Positions 48,563-56,997 of a stretch of 64,000 bases of DNA are shown piece by piece. The DNA comes from Amycolatopsis sp. 195334CR. Its GTDB lineage: Bacteria > Actinomycetota > Actinomycetes > Mycobacteriales > Pseudonocardiaceae. How positions within the stretch are numbered: position 1 is the first letter of the stretch; the number at the start of each line of letters is the position of its first letter. Both the position numbers and the translations under genes were made by a program. The stretch spans positions 186,001-250,000 of the forward strand of contig NZ_JAFJMJ010000002.1 in assembly GCF_017309385.1 (NCBI RefSeq). The letters are read 5' to 3'. The notes beneath the pieces were generated by a model. It was given only the letters and a program-made list of their open reading frames with translations. It was not told the DNA's origin and searched no databases.

Positions 48563-49690
48563 TCACGAGTCCTGTTGATATCCAACTTCGGACCACCTCC
48601 CTTCTCGTGTACTGCCCACGCTAGGCAAGTTCTCGCGCTCCGGCAACAAGATTTCGTCACCCGGTACGGGGAGCGAGTCGATCTCCGCGAGCAGCACCGC
48701 CTTGGCCTCGGCGGAAAGGAACGAGGACGTCACGGAATTCGCCGCCAGCCGCGCCAGTTCGGCCGGGCGCAGGCCCAGCGTCCTGGCCACCGCGAGGTAT
48801 TCGCCGGTCAGCGTGGCGCCGAACATGGGCGGGTCGTCGGTGTTCAGCGTCACCACCACCCCGTGGTCGAGCAGGCGCCGCACGGGATGCGCTTCGAGCG
48901 AACGCACCTGGCCGGTGCGCAGGTTGGAGGTCGGGCAGACCTCCAGCGGGATGCGGTGCTCGGCCAGGTGGGCCAGCAGCGCCGGATCGGCGGCGGCGCT
49001 GGTGCCGTGGCCGATCCGCTCGGCGCCGAGGTCGTGCACCGCCGACCAGACGGTGGCCGGGCCGGTGGTTTCCCCCGCGTGCGGAACGCTGTGCAGCCCG
49101 GCTTCGCGGGCGGCGGTGAAGAACGGCGCGAACTGCGCGCGCCCGACCCCGACCTCGGGCCCGCCGAGTCCGAAGCCGACCAGTCCCTCGGGGCGTTCGC
49201 GCAACGCGAACAGCAGGGTTTCCCGGCCGGCCTTGACGCCCTTCTCACCGGGAATGTCGAAGCACCAGGCCAGTTCCACCCCGTGCTCGGCCGCCGCGGC
49301 GGCCCGCCCTTCGGTGAGCCCGTCGAGCAGTTCGTCGCCGGACATGCCGTCGAGGAGGTGGTTGTACGGGGTGACGGTCACCTCGGCGTAGCGGGCGTTC
49401 TGCCGCGCGAGTTCGGCGGCCAGGCCGACCACCAGCGTGCGGACGTCCTCGCGCCCCTTGATCATCGACTGGACGGCCCAGTAGACGCGGAGGAAGTGGT
49501 CGAAGTCGCGGAAGCGGAAGAACTCCGCCAGCGCGGCGCGGTCGGCGGGCACCCCGGCCTCGGGGTGGCGGCGGGCGAGGGCGAGCACGGTGTCGATCCC
49601 GGCCGAGCCGACCAGGTGGACGTGCAGTTCGGCCTTGGGCAGGGCCTGGACGAAGGCGCGCAGATCCGCGCCCGTGGTGTTCGCGGGCAT
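48563..49690 (-). CDS. add: adenosine deaminase
   Basis: 375-residue zinc hydrolase converting adenosine to inosine in purine salvage. Zinc ligands are the HxH pair His23/His25 (ELHVHLVGS), HAGE near residue 204, and Asp in NTDDPP near 284; the catalytic Glu is in HAGE. The HVHLVG opening differs slightly from the usual HLHLDG, so related substrates such as aminofutalosine or adenine-type bases cannot be excluded. The ATG at 49690 follows GGGAGC. A 20-codon leaderless ORF precedes it. Confidence 0.88.
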   Translation of the reverse strand: MPANTTGADLRAFVQALPKAELHVHLVGSAGIDTVLALARRHPEAGVPADRAALAEFFRFRDFDHFLRVYWAVQSMIKGREDVRTLVVGLAAELARQNARYAEVTVTPYNHLLDGMSGDELLDGLTEGRAAAAAEHGVELAWCFDIPGEKGVKAGRETLLFALRERPEGLVGFGLGGPEVGVGRAQFAPFFTAAREAGLHSVPHAGETTGPATVWSAVHDLGAERIGHGTSAAADPALLAHLAEHRIPLEVCPTSNLRTGQVRSLEAHPVRRLLDHGVVVTLNTDDPPMFGATLTGEYLAVARTLGLRPAELARLAANSVTSSFLSAEAKAVLLAEIDSLPVPGDEILLPERENLPSVGSTREGRWSEVGYQQDS

Positions 49691-49747
49691 GGCGAAGCTC
49701 CCTGGGTTTTCGGTAAGGGGTGTGGTGACGGGAGGAACCGCGGGCGA

Positions 49748-49810
49748 TCAGGGAGCGAGATCGCCGCGTTCGGTGTCCGCGCCGTAGAGCGGCAGCTTGA
49801 ACGACGTCAC
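49748..49810 (-). CDS. 20-codon leaderless ORF upstream of add
   Basis: A GTG at 49810 opens a 20-residue frame (MTSFKLPLYGADTERGDLAP) that stops at 49748, 57 nt before add. TAGGAT lies at 49818-49823, exactly 7 nt before the GTG, the same spacing as at truB, ribF, rimO, dapA and dinB. The add transcript probably begins here. It could be a leader peptide or simply the site of the promoter. No homologue is known to me. Confidence 0.45.
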   Translation of the reverse strand: MTSFKLPLYGADTERGDLAP

Positions 49811-49855
49811 AGCCCCGATCCTAGCTGGCGTGAGCTGGTCCGCGCGGGTGTTTCT

Positions 49856-50659
49856 CTAGCCGGCCGGGGCTGGCCCGTGCTGACAGCGGGGGCAGTACCA
49901 GGTGGGCCGTCGCTGGACGTCGTGGCCTTGGGTGCCCACGCGGACCCGGCCACCGCAGCGGAAGCAGCCCTGCCGCGTGCGTTCGTAGACCCAGTTGCGC
50001 CGCCCGCGCGCGAGGTCGCCGGTGGTGCTCTGCTCGTGGCGCCAGGCGTTGGCGAGCAGCAGTTTGCGCGCCAGCGCGACCGTCGCCTCGGTGTCCACTT
50101 CGGACACCGGTGTCCACGGGGTGACCCGCAGCAGGTGGCAGACCTCGCACTTGTACAGGTTCCCCACGCCCGCCATCACGCGCTGGTCGAGCAGCGCGAG
50201 GCCGAGTTCGCGCGCGGGCCGCGCGGCCAGGTTCGCCGCCGCGCGCCGGGTGTGCTCGTCCGTCCACATCGGATCGAGCAGATCCGGGCCGAGGTGCCCG
50301 ACCAACCGCGATTCGTCTTTGGTGGCAAGGAGTTCCATATCGTGCAGGCGGAACCCGATGACCAGCGAGGTGGCGTTCTCGAACACCGCGCGGGCGTGGT
50401 GGGCGGGCATCGGCCAGCGCGCGCCCGGGGTGAGGAAGCGCCACGCGCCGTCCATCTTCAGGTGGCTGTGCAGGCTCAGGTCCCCGGAGAACCGGAGGAA
50501 CATGTGCTTGCCCGCGGTGCGGACGCCGAGCACGGTCCGCCCGGTCAGGTCCACAGTGGCCAGCCGGGGGTGGCGGAGGTCGGCGCGCAGCAGCTCCCGC
50601 CCGGCGAGTGCCTTCTCCACCCGCTTGCCGGCCAGGAAGACCGTGTCGCCTTCGGGCAC
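49856..50659 (-). CDS. endonuclease VIII-like DNA glycosylase/AP lyase (Nei2 type)
   Basis: 267-residue Fpg/Nei base-excision enzyme. After removal of the start residue the chain begins PEGDT, giving catalytic Pro1 and Glu2 of the Nei subgroup (Fpg has PELPE). The helix-two-turn-helix segment is LALLDQRVMAGVGNLYKCE near residue 165, and a C-terminal zinc finger uses CFRCGG and CPRCQ. It removes oxidised pyrimidines and nicks the abasic site. The GTG at 50659 overlaps the last base of the parA stop, so the two form an operon. Resembles mycobacterial Nei proteins. Confidence 0.92.
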   Translation of the reverse strand: MPEGDTVFLAGKRVEKALAGRELLRADLRHPRLATVDLTGRTVLGVRTAGKHMFLRFSGDLSLHSHLKMDGAWRFLTPGARWPMPAHHARAVFENATSLVIGFRLHDMELLATKDESRLVGHLGPDLLDPMWTDEHTRRAAANLAARPARELGLALLDQRVMAGVGNLYKCEVCHLLRVTPWTPVSEVDTEATVALARKLLLANAWRHEQSTTGDLARGRRNWVYERTRQGCFRCGGRVRVGTQGHDVQRRPTWYCPRCQHGPAPAG

Positions 50660-51546
50660 TAGCGGCCCTGGCCCGGCCCCACCCGGGGGATCGGGCCGGT
50701 GGTCTCGGTCTCGGTCGCCTCGGGCGCGTCGTCGGTTTCCCAGGCCGCGCGGTGCCGACCGGCGCGGCTGGAGCGCAGGATCTTCGCCAGCACCATGTTG
50801 AAGGTCAGCGCGATCTCCTGCGCCCCGGGCGAGTTCCACTCGTGGATCGGCACGCACGCGCCCTGCGCCTGCTGGATGGCCAGCCGGTCGGGGATGGCCG
50901 TGGGCATCACCAGCGAGCCGAACGACTCGCGCAGCTCCGCGATGCGGAACTGGTGCTCGTGCGAGCGCACCCGCAGCTTGTTCACCAGCACCCCGACCGG
51001 GCGCAGGCCAGGGTTCATCCGGTCGCGGATCTCCTCGATCGCGTCGAGCGCGCGCTCGGCGCCCGCCACCGCGTACATCGTCGGCTCGGTCACCAGCAGC
51101 GCGCTGTCCGCGGCCACCAGCGCCGACTTGGTCAGCCTGCCCAGCGACGGCGGGCAGTCCAGGATCACCAGCTCGTACGGGTCGCCCCGCAGCGGCTCGC
51201 GGTGCAGCTCGTCGAGCGCGCGGGAGAGGTTCTCCAGCCGCCGGTTCTCCGGCCCCGGCTCGTTGAGCTGCTCCAGGTCCTCCGAGCCGACCAGCACGTC
51301 GAGCTGGTCGTCCCAGACGCTCGGCGCGATGGCCCGCTCCAGCATCGCCCGGTGCGGGGTCTCCAGCACCTCGGCGAGCGTGGCGTCGGTCAGCGGCGGG
51401 TCCAGCGACGCGGTGGCGTTGCCCTGGGGGTCCAGGTCGGCCACCAGCGTGCGGGAACCCCTACGGAGCGCTGCCGAGGCGATACCCAGCGCGACGGTGG
51501 TCTTGCCGACCCCACCCTTGAGGCTCAGTACGGCGACGGTGTGCAC
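50659..51546 (-). CDS. ParA-family ATPase
   Basis: 295 residues. Deviant Walker A is KGGVGKTT (residues 10-17), followed by VADLDPQGNATASL (A' region), and Walker B VILDCPPSLG near residue 130. The C-terminal 40 residues are acidic and low-complexity. No parB lies alongside, so it is an orphan ParA possibly positioning a protein complex rather than a chromosome. The GTG at 51546 lies 7 nt after TAGGCT, a leaderless start; an upstream in-frame ATG at 51591 overlaps the divergent gene's ATG. Co-transcribed with the Nei gene. Confidence 0.88.
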   Translation of the reverse strand: MHTVAVLSLKGGVGKTTVALGIASAALRRGSRTLVADLDPQGNATASLDPPLTDATLAEVLETPHRAMLERAIAPSVWDDQLDVLVGSEDLEQLNEPGPENRRLENLSRALDELHREPLRGDPYELVILDCPPSLGRLTKSALVAADSALLVTEPTMYAVAGAERALDAIEEIRDRMNPGLRPVGVLVNKLRVRSHEHQFRIAELRESFGSLVMPTAIPDRLAIQQAQGACVPIHEWNSPGAQEIALTFNMVLAKILRSSRAGRHRAAWETDDAPEATETETTGPIPRVGPGQGR

Positions 51547-51553
51547 GCCAAGC

Positions 51554-51592
51554 AGCCTACGGGCGAAGCCACCACTACGCTGTGGCCCCATG
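51554..51592. promoter_or_regulatory. divergent leaderless promoters of parA and the methyltransferase
   Basis: On the minus strand TAGGCT (51554-51559) is 7 nt before the GTG at 51546. On the plus strand TACGCT (51576-51581) is 8 nt before the ATG at 51590. The two starts are 43 bp apart, so RNA polymerases for the two genes must compete for the same DNA. Confidence 0.5.
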
Positions 51593-52339
51593 CGAACGGA
51601 CACCGCGGCGGCCCGCGGCCCGGCGGCGGTCCGCCGGGTGCTGGAATCGGAGCTGACCAAGGCACGGGAACGCGGCTCGGCCGAGCCGCACGTCGTCGAC
51701 GTGGGCGGCGGCAGCGGCGGGTGGGCCGTGCCGTTCGCCTCGGCGGGCTGCCGGGTGACCGTGGTCGAGCCCAATCCGAACGCGCTGGCCACGCTGCGCC
51801 GGCGCGCCGAGGAGGAGGGCGTCGCCCAGCGGATCACCGTGGTCGCCGACGACTCCGACGCGCTCGGCAAGCACGTCGCCGCCGGTTCGGCGGACCTGGT
51901 GCTGGCGCACGGGCTGCTGGAGGTGGTGGACGACCCGGCGGCGGTGATCGCGGCGCTGGCTGAGGCGGTCGTGCCCGGCGGGGCGGTCTCCGTGCTCGCC
52001 GCCAACCGCAACGCCGCCGTGCTGCACCGCGCGCTGGCCGGCCGCCTGGCCGACGCCCGCCGCCTGCTGCTGATCCCCGACGGGGTGCTGCCCGAGGAGC
52101 GCGACACGCTGCTGCGCCGGTTCGACAGCGAGGCGCTGACCGGGCTGCTGGTCGCCGGCGGCCTCGAGATCGGCCTGCTCCAGGGCGACGGCGTGGTGGC
52201 CGACGCGGTGGTGCCGGACGGGGTGCTGGCCACCGACGAGGACCTGACCGAGTTCGAGGCGGTGGCCTCGGCCACCGCGCCGCTGCGCGAGATCGCCAGC
52301 AGGCTGCACGTGCTGGCGCGGCGCCCGAAACTGTCGTAG
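51590..52339 (+). CDS. SAM-dependent methyltransferase
   Basis: 249 residues, class I Rossmann fold. Motif I is VVDVGGGSGGWAVPFA (about residue 36), motif II ends at VTVVEPNPNAL, and motif IV DLVLAHGLLEVVDDP lies near 106. It resembles CmoA/UbiE-like small-molecule methyltransferases and Streptomyces proteins of unknown substrate. It has no extra domain. The ATG start is preceded by a -10 hexamer only. The dinB gene follows 21 bp downstream with its own leaderless promoter. Confidence 0.85.
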   Translation: MRTDTAAARGPAAVRRVLESELTKARERGSAEPHVVDVGGGSGGWAVPFASAGCRVTVVEPNPNALATLRRRAEEEGVAQRITVVADDSDALGKHVAAGSADLVLAHGLLEVVDDPAAVIAALAEAVVPGGAVSVLAANRNAAVLHRALAGRLADARRLLLIPDGVLPEERDTLLRRFDSEALTGLLVAGGLEIGLLQGDGVVADAVVPDGVLATDEDLTEFEAVASATAPLREIASRLHVLARRPKLS

Positions 52340-52347
52340 GCACCGGC

Positions 52348-52363
52348 TACTGTCGGGCGCATG
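52348..52363 (+). promoter_or_regulatory. -10 hexamer of a leaderless dinB start
   Basis: TACTGT at 52348-52353 lies 7 nt before the ATG at 52361; no Shine-Dalgarno is present. No LexA/SOS box was recognised. Confidence 0.5.
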
Positions 52364-53629
52364 GGGAGGAACACCGGGCTGCCCGCCGAGTTCGCCCGGT
52401 TCAAGGTCACCGCCGAGGCGGAGGCGGCCGGACCGGGCGCCGAGGGCTGGCCCGAGGACGAGGGCTGCGCGTTCCTGCACGTGGACATGGACGCCTTCTT
52501 CGCCGCGGTCGAGCTGCGCACCCGGCCGGAGCTGGTGCACCGGCCGGTGGTGATCGCCGGGGCCGGGCCGCGCTCGGTGGTGCTCTCGGCGAACTACCCG
52601 GCGCGCGAGTTCGGCGTGCGCTCGGCGATGCCGGTCGGGGCGGCGAAGCGGCTGTGCCCGCACGCGGTCTACCTGCCGCCGACGCGCGGGCTGTACAGCG
52701 AGGTCTCCGCGGGCGTGATGGCCATTTTCGCGGAGCTGACGCCGCTGGTGGAGCCGCTGAGCCTGGACGAGGCCTTCCTCGACGTGAGCGGCGCGCTGAG
52801 GCGGCTGGGGACCACGCCCGCCGGGATCGGCGCGATCATCCGGCGGCGGGTCGAGCGGGACCACGGCATCACCTGTTCGGTGGGCGTGGCCGGGGCCAAA
52901 TTCCTGGCGAAGCTGGCCTCGGGCATGGCCAAACCGGACGGCATGGTGGTGGTGCCGGTGGCGCGGGCGCTGGAGTTCCTGCACCCGCTGCCGGTCTCGG
53001 CGCTGTGGGGGGTCGGCAAGCGCACCGAGGAGCAGCTGCGGCGGCTCGGGCTGGCCACCATCGCCGACGTGGCGAACGTGCCGCCCGCCCGGCTGCGGCG
53101 GGCGGTGGGCAACGCGGTCGGCGACCACCTCTACGCGCTGGCGCACGGGCACGACAACCGGGCCGTGGTGCCGGACAGCGCGGAGAAGTCGCTGGGCGCC
53201 GAGGTCACCTTCGACGTGGACGAGTTCGACCGGGCGAAGCTGGCGCGGGAGCTGCTGCGGTTGTCCGAACGGGTGGCGGCCAGCCTGCGCGGGCGGGGGC
53301 TGCGCGGGCGGACGGTGTCGATCAAGGTGCGGTTCGCCGACTTCAAGACCGTCACCCGGGCCCGCACGCTGGTCTCGGCGACCGATGTGGCGCATGCCAT
53401 CCACGCCACCGCCGTGACCTTGCTGACGGAACTGGGGCACGGGGGCGCGGTGCGGCTGATCGGGGTCCGGGTCGAGGGCCTGGAGGACGCGGACTCGGCC
53501 GAACAGCTCACCTTCGAGACCGATGCCCCGCGCTGGCGGGACGCCGAGGTGGCGGCCGACGTGGCGCGCTCCAAGTTCGGCTCGGCGGCGGTGCGCCCGG
53601 CGTCGCTGCTGTCCAGCCACGAAGAGTGA
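52361..53629 (+). CDS. dinB: DNA polymerase IV (Y family)
   Basis: 422-residue translesion polymerase. The catalytic aspartate block is HVDMDAFFAAVE (near residue 40) and the second carboxylate block SLDEAFLDV (near 135). VLSANYPAREFGVRSAMPVG (fingers) and VGVAGAKFLAKLASGMAKPDG (palm) are intact, and a C-terminal little-finger domain spans about 250-365. Copies damaged templates without proofreading. The C-terminus has no obvious clamp-binding QLxLF, but LTFETDAP near the end may serve. Upstream of DUF3040. Confidence 0.93.
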   Translation: MGRNTGLPAEFARFKVTAEAEAAGPGAEGWPEDEGCAFLHVDMDAFFAAVELRTRPELVHRPVVIAGAGPRSVVLSANYPAREFGVRSAMPVGAAKRLCPHAVYLPPTRGLYSEVSAGVMAIFAELTPLVEPLSLDEAFLDVSGALRRLGTTPAGIGAIIRRRVERDHGITCSVGVAGAKFLAKLASGMAKPDGMVVVPVARALEFLHPLPVSALWGVGKRTEEQLRRLGLATIADVANVPPARLRRAVGNAVGDHLYALAHGHDNRAVVPDSAEKSLGAEVTFDVDEFDRAKLARELLRLSERVAASLRGRGLRGRTVSIKVRFADFKTVTRARTLVSATDVAHAIHATAVTLLTELGHGGAVRLIGVRVEGLEDADSAEQLTFETDAPRWRDAEVAADVARSKFGSAAVRPASLLSSHEE

Positions 53630-53743
53630 ACAGGGGTGGATTCCGGGGGTTCAACCGGGGTTCGCGTACTCGTTGCGGGTGGTTCCCGGCAATTCGTTCA
53701 GTGCTTGATACGGGATCGGGTAGTCGTTCGCCCGCCGGACTCG

Positions 53744-53749
53744 TATCCT
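53744..53749 (+). promoter_or_regulatory. candidate -10 of the DUF3040 gene
   Basis: TATCCT at 53744-53749 with TAGTCG 17 nt upstream as a poor -35. It would leave a leader of about 80 nt ahead of a strong Shine-Dalgarno. The 209-bp gap after dinB contains nothing else I can assign. Confidence 0.35.
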
Positions 53750-53838
53750 GGAGTGCAGACACCCCAGACGGGGTGAAGTTGGGTCCACTACTGTTGCGCG
53801 GCCCGGCGCCCGCGACAAGCTGTGCCGGAGGAGGAAAG

Positions 53839-54243
53839 ATGCCACTCTCCGAGCATGAGCAGCGGCTGCTCGACCAGATCGAGCGCGAGCTCTATGCCGA
53901 GGACCCCAAGTTCGCATCCACGGTGCGTGGCACCAGGTTGCGCCGACCCGCCCGACGCCGGCGCCTGCAGGGCGTGGCCCTGTTCGTCGTCGGGGTCGCG
54001 CTGCTGGTGCTGGGCGTGGTGGTGCCGTTCCGGGTCGCCGACATCCCGCTGATCAGCGTGTTCGGTTTCCTGGTGATGTTCTTTGGGGTTCTGCTCGCCG
54101 TCACATCGTTGCGGCAGCAACCAGAGGGTGAAGGGTCAGAAGGCGAGCAGGCGGGTTCCTCACGCGGACGGCCGCAGGCGCGCAAGAGCTCGTTCACACA
54201 GCGGATGGAGGAGCGCTTCCGCCAGCGTTTCGAAGACCAGTAG
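53839..54243 (+). CDS. DUF3040 small membrane protein
   Basis: 134 residues. The N-terminal signature MPLSEHEQRLLDQIERELYAEDP is the family hallmark (here split by position 1-23). Two membrane helices lie at about 47-66 and 71-92. The C-terminal 40 residues are Gly/Ser/Arg-rich and basic. In mycobacteria a DUF3040 gene also lies near mraZ and the dcw cluster, so a role in division or envelope growth is possible; function unknown. The ATG follows GGAGGAGG. Convergent with the transglutaminase operon. Confidence 0.87.
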   Translation: MPLSEHEQRLLDQIERELYAEDPKFASTVRGTRLRRPARRRRLQGVALFVVGVALLVLGVVVPFRVADIPLISVFGFLVMFFGVLLAVTSLRQQPEGEGSEGEQAGSSRGRPQARKSSFTQRMEERFRQRFEDQ

Positions 54244-54279
54244 CGAGTTTTCTCCCGAGCGCACAACTGAACAGACCGA

Positions 54280-54319
54280 GTGTGGGGCATGACCGGTGGA
54301 CGCCGGGCATGCCCCACAC
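54280..54319 (+). terminator. 12-bp hairpin after DUF3040
   Basis: GTGTGGGGCATG (54280-54291) pairs perfectly with CATGCCCCACAC (54308-54319), 16-nt loop. It begins 36 nt after the DUF3040 stop. Shares a GTGGGGCA core with hairpins at 8777 and 43084. Confidence 0.7.
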
Positions 54320-54341
54320 CCACTTGTGCCCTGGTCGCCGG

Positions 54342-54400
54342 TCGCGGGTGCCTGACCTCGCTCAGGTACCCGCGTACTGCTTCGCGGGTGCCTGAGCGAG
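54342..54400 (-). terminator. three-arm alternating hairpin after the transglutaminase gene
   Basis: TCGCGGGTGCCTGA occurs directly at 54342-54355 and 54382-54395, with its complement between at 54362-54374. The middle arm can pair with either flank; the 54357-54374 / 54383-54400 stem is 18 bp with one wobble. It lies 62 nt beyond the transglutaminase stop and can terminate the minus-strand operon. Confidence 0.6.
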
Positions 54401-54462
54401 TGGCTTGAGCGCCGGCTCACCGGCCGCACCCGGCTCAGGCGAGCCGGGCACGGGCCTCAGCG

Positions 54463-56997
54463 TCAGCGGCGCCGGCGGAACAGGGAGCGCGGGAACAGCC
54501 GTCCCCGCCAGGACATGGGGGCGTTCCGGGTCAGGCTGGACCGCACCTCGTCGAAGGCCGGGCCGAAGCGCGGGTCCGGGTCCGCCGCCCCGCCGTACCA
54601 GGAGCGCTCGACCACACCGACCACCGTGCGCAGCCCGCCCTTGCCCTCCTCGTCGAGGCGGTGGCGCTGCGCGATCTTCTGCGCCGTGGTCCGCACCGTG
54701 TCGCTGACTTCCACCGGCACCCCGCGGTCCCGGCACTCGTCGAGCAGCTCCCGCCACGCCGCGTTCGCCGCGTCCGGACCGCTGGCGCCGATCACCTGCA
54801 ACCGCTTCCGCCGCACCACCTCGCGCGCCATCGACGGCCCGACCGCGACGAGCAGCACGACCACCAGCGGCACCGCGAGCAGCGCCGTCCACAGCCAGGC
54901 CAGCAGGCCGACCCCGATGATGCCCAGCCCCGCCGCGATGGCGGGCAGCCAGCTCTCCGCGGCGCCCTGGGGCGCGCGGGCCGGCGGCGGACCCGGGGGA
55001 GCCCCCGGTCTCGGCGGCCCCGGTCTCTGCCTGCTCGCCCGTTGCCACAGGATCCCGGCCACCACGGCGGCCGCGGCCAGCGCGACCAGCGCCAGCCACA
55101 GCGCCCAGTCCGGGCCCTCACCCGGCCGCTGCTCCTCCTCCGGCTGGTCCGGCAGCGGCGCGGCGTCCGGCGTGTTCGTCTCCTCGCCCGGCAGCCGCGG
55201 CGACTCGACCGACGGGGCGGTGCTCGGGGCACCCGAGTCCGCCGGGTCCTGGGGGCTGTTGTCCGGGCGCAGGTACGGCGGGATGAACCCGCGCGAGTCG
55301 GACAGCGGGGTCGGGTCGAAGGTGACCCAGCCCAGCTCGCCGAAGTACGCCTCGACCCACGCGTGCGCGTCCTGCGAGGTGATCGACCGGTAGTCCGCGG
55401 TGGTGTACCCGGGGGTGAACCCGATCGCCACCCGCGACGGGATGTTCAGCGTCCGCAGCATCACCGCCATCGCGGAGGCGAACTGCTCGCAGTACCCGCG
55501 CTTGCCGTTGAGCAGGAAGTCCGCCAGCGCGTCCGAGTCGGCGGCCGCGGCGGTGCGGGTGTCGTAGGTGAACCCGTTCTGCGAGTTGAAGTAGTTCCAG
55601 ACCGCGGTGGCCCGGTCGAAGTCGTTGGTGGCGCCCTGGGTCAGCTGCTTGGTCAGCGCGACCACCCGGTCGTCGACCCCGTCCAGTCGCGTGTAGATGG
55701 ACGGGATCTGGTCGGCCTCGGTGTCGGCGTTGCGCAGCGCCTCCTTGGTCGGGATGCGCAGCGAGGCGGTCTGCACGTACGGCGGCGACTGGCGCTTGGC
55801 CTCGCTGTACACCGCGCCGCTGACCGAGTCGTACTGCCAGCCGTCGGAGATGTTGCGCAGCGCGCGCGGCGCGCCGTACACCGGCAGCCAGACGTCGACC
55901 CAGTTGACCGGCTCGATCTGGATCTCCTTGGTCTCCCCGGTGCCGTCGTCACCGGGGGCCAGGGGCAGGCTGGGCTGGTTCGCCGGGACGCCCGGCGGCA
56001 TCCGCGGCTCGTCGGCGATCTTCCAGCCCTGGTTCGGCTCGAAGTAGTTGAGCGTGAACGCGCGCAGCATGCGCCGGTCGCCGGGGGCGTTGAGCCCGCG
56101 CACCCGGAACAGCTCCACGTTCTGCCCCTGGTCGAGCAGGCCGCGCAGCTGGGTGAACGGGTTGATGCCGAGCCCGCCGGTCGGCTGGCTGCCCTCGCCG
56201 CCCTGGCCGTTGCCGGGAATGCTGCCGACCGTGCCGATCGCGGTGATCGTGCCGCCGGCCACCAGGCCCAGCGCCAGCGCCACGGAGACCACCGCCACCG
56301 GCGCGGAGGCCGCGGCCGGGGACGCGCCGAGGCCGGGGGCGGTCCGGTTGCGCCAGCGCCGGTGCCGGTGACTGCCGTCGACGGCGAGCAGTCCGGCGAA
56401 CGCCGCCGCGCCGAGCAGGAAGGTCCACCACGGCAGCATGCCGTCGGACAGCGAGGCCGGGACCGCGTAGACGCACAGCAGCACCAGCCCGGTGGCCGCG
56501 GGCGCGGAAGCCGCCACGGCGAGCGTGTCCACCAGCACCGCGACCAGCCCGATGGCGATGGTGACCAGGCACAGGATCGGCGGGGTCGGCTCCACCGGCG
56601 GCAGGCCCATCCGGATCTGCTCGGCCGATTCGACCAGCACCTCCCGCAGTTCCGAGAGCGCGGCGGGGCCGGGGATGATGCCGAGGATGCCGTTGCTGGT
56701 GAACACCCCGGTGATCAGGAAGGCCAGCACCAGCAGCTGCGCGAGCCCGACCACCAGGGTCGGCGTGCGCAGCGAGCGCAGGGCCAGGCCGGTGCACGCG
56801 ATCAGCACCACGGCGACGATCAGGTAACCGAACCAGGCCGCGCCGCCGACCACCCCGGTGATCGAGGTGGACGCGCAGATCGTGGCCAGTCCGGCGGCGA
56901 GCGGGGCGAAGATCGAGCTGACCCAGGGCGCGGCCGGGGGCTCGGGCCGTTCGGTCGGGGTGTGCGGGATCGGCGGGGCCGGGGGCGCGGCGGTCAC
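54463..56997 (-). CDS. transglutaminase-like membrane protein (DUF3488/TgpA type)
   Basis: 844 residues. About seven N-terminal membrane helices (about 20-240) are followed by a large extracytoplasmic part with the transglutaminase core: Cys in RGYCEQFASAM (near 502), His in SQDAHAWVEAYF (near 545) and Asp in WVTFDPTP (near 559). A proline-rich stretch, one helix near 640 and two near 690-730 precede a cytoplasmic tail. TgpA proteins lie with MoxR and DUF58 in bacteria and are thought to modify or cleave envelope proteins. The GTG start overlaps the DUF58 stop by 4 bp. Confidence 0.88.
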   Translation of the reverse strand: MTAAPPAPPIPHTPTERPEPPAAPWVSSIFAPLAAGLATICASTSITGVVGGAAWFGYLIVAVVLIACTGLALRSLRTPTLVVGLAQLLVLAFLITGVFTSNGILGIIPGPAALSELREVLVESAEQIRMGLPPVEPTPPILCLVTIAIGLVAVLVDTLAVAASAPAATGLVLLCVYAVPASLSDGMLPWWTFLLGAAAFAGLLAVDGSHRHRRWRNRTAPGLGASPAAASAPVAVVSVALALGLVAGGTITAIGTVGSIPGNGQGGEGSQPTGGLGINPFTQLRGLLDQGQNVELFRVRGLNAPGDRRMLRAFTLNYFEPNQGWKIADEPRMPPGVPANQPSLPLAPGDDGTGETKEIQIEPVNWVDVWLPVYGAPRALRNISDGWQYDSVSGAVYSEAKRQSPPYVQTASLRIPTKEALRNADTEADQIPSIYTRLDGVDDRVVALTKQLTQGATNDFDRATAVWNYFNSQNGFTYDTRTAAAADSDALADFLLNGKRGYCEQFASAMAVMLRTLNIPSRVAIGFTPGYTTADYRSITSQDAHAWVEAYFGELGWVTFDPTPLSDSRGFIPPYLRPDNSPQDPADSGAPSTAPSVESPRLPGEETNTPDAAPLPDQPEEEQRPGEGPDWALWLALVALAAAAVVAGILWQRASRQRPGPPRPGAPPGPPPARAPQGAAESWLPAIAAGLGIIGVGLLAWLWTALLAVPLVVVLLVAVGPSMAREVVRRKRLQVIGASGPDAANAAWRELLDECRDRGVPVEVSDTVRTTAQKIAQRHRLDEEGKGGLRTVVGVVERSWYGGAADPDPRFGPAFDEVRSSLTRNAPMSWRGRLFPRSLFRRRR

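Noticed and set aside
50659..51546. A parAB partition locus
   Set aside because: No ParB-like gene or parS-type sequence is adjacent; the partner gene is a DNA glycosylase.
52330..52361. LexA-type SOS box before dinB
   Set aside because: No GAAC-type dyad was visible; only the leaderless -10 hexamer is supported.
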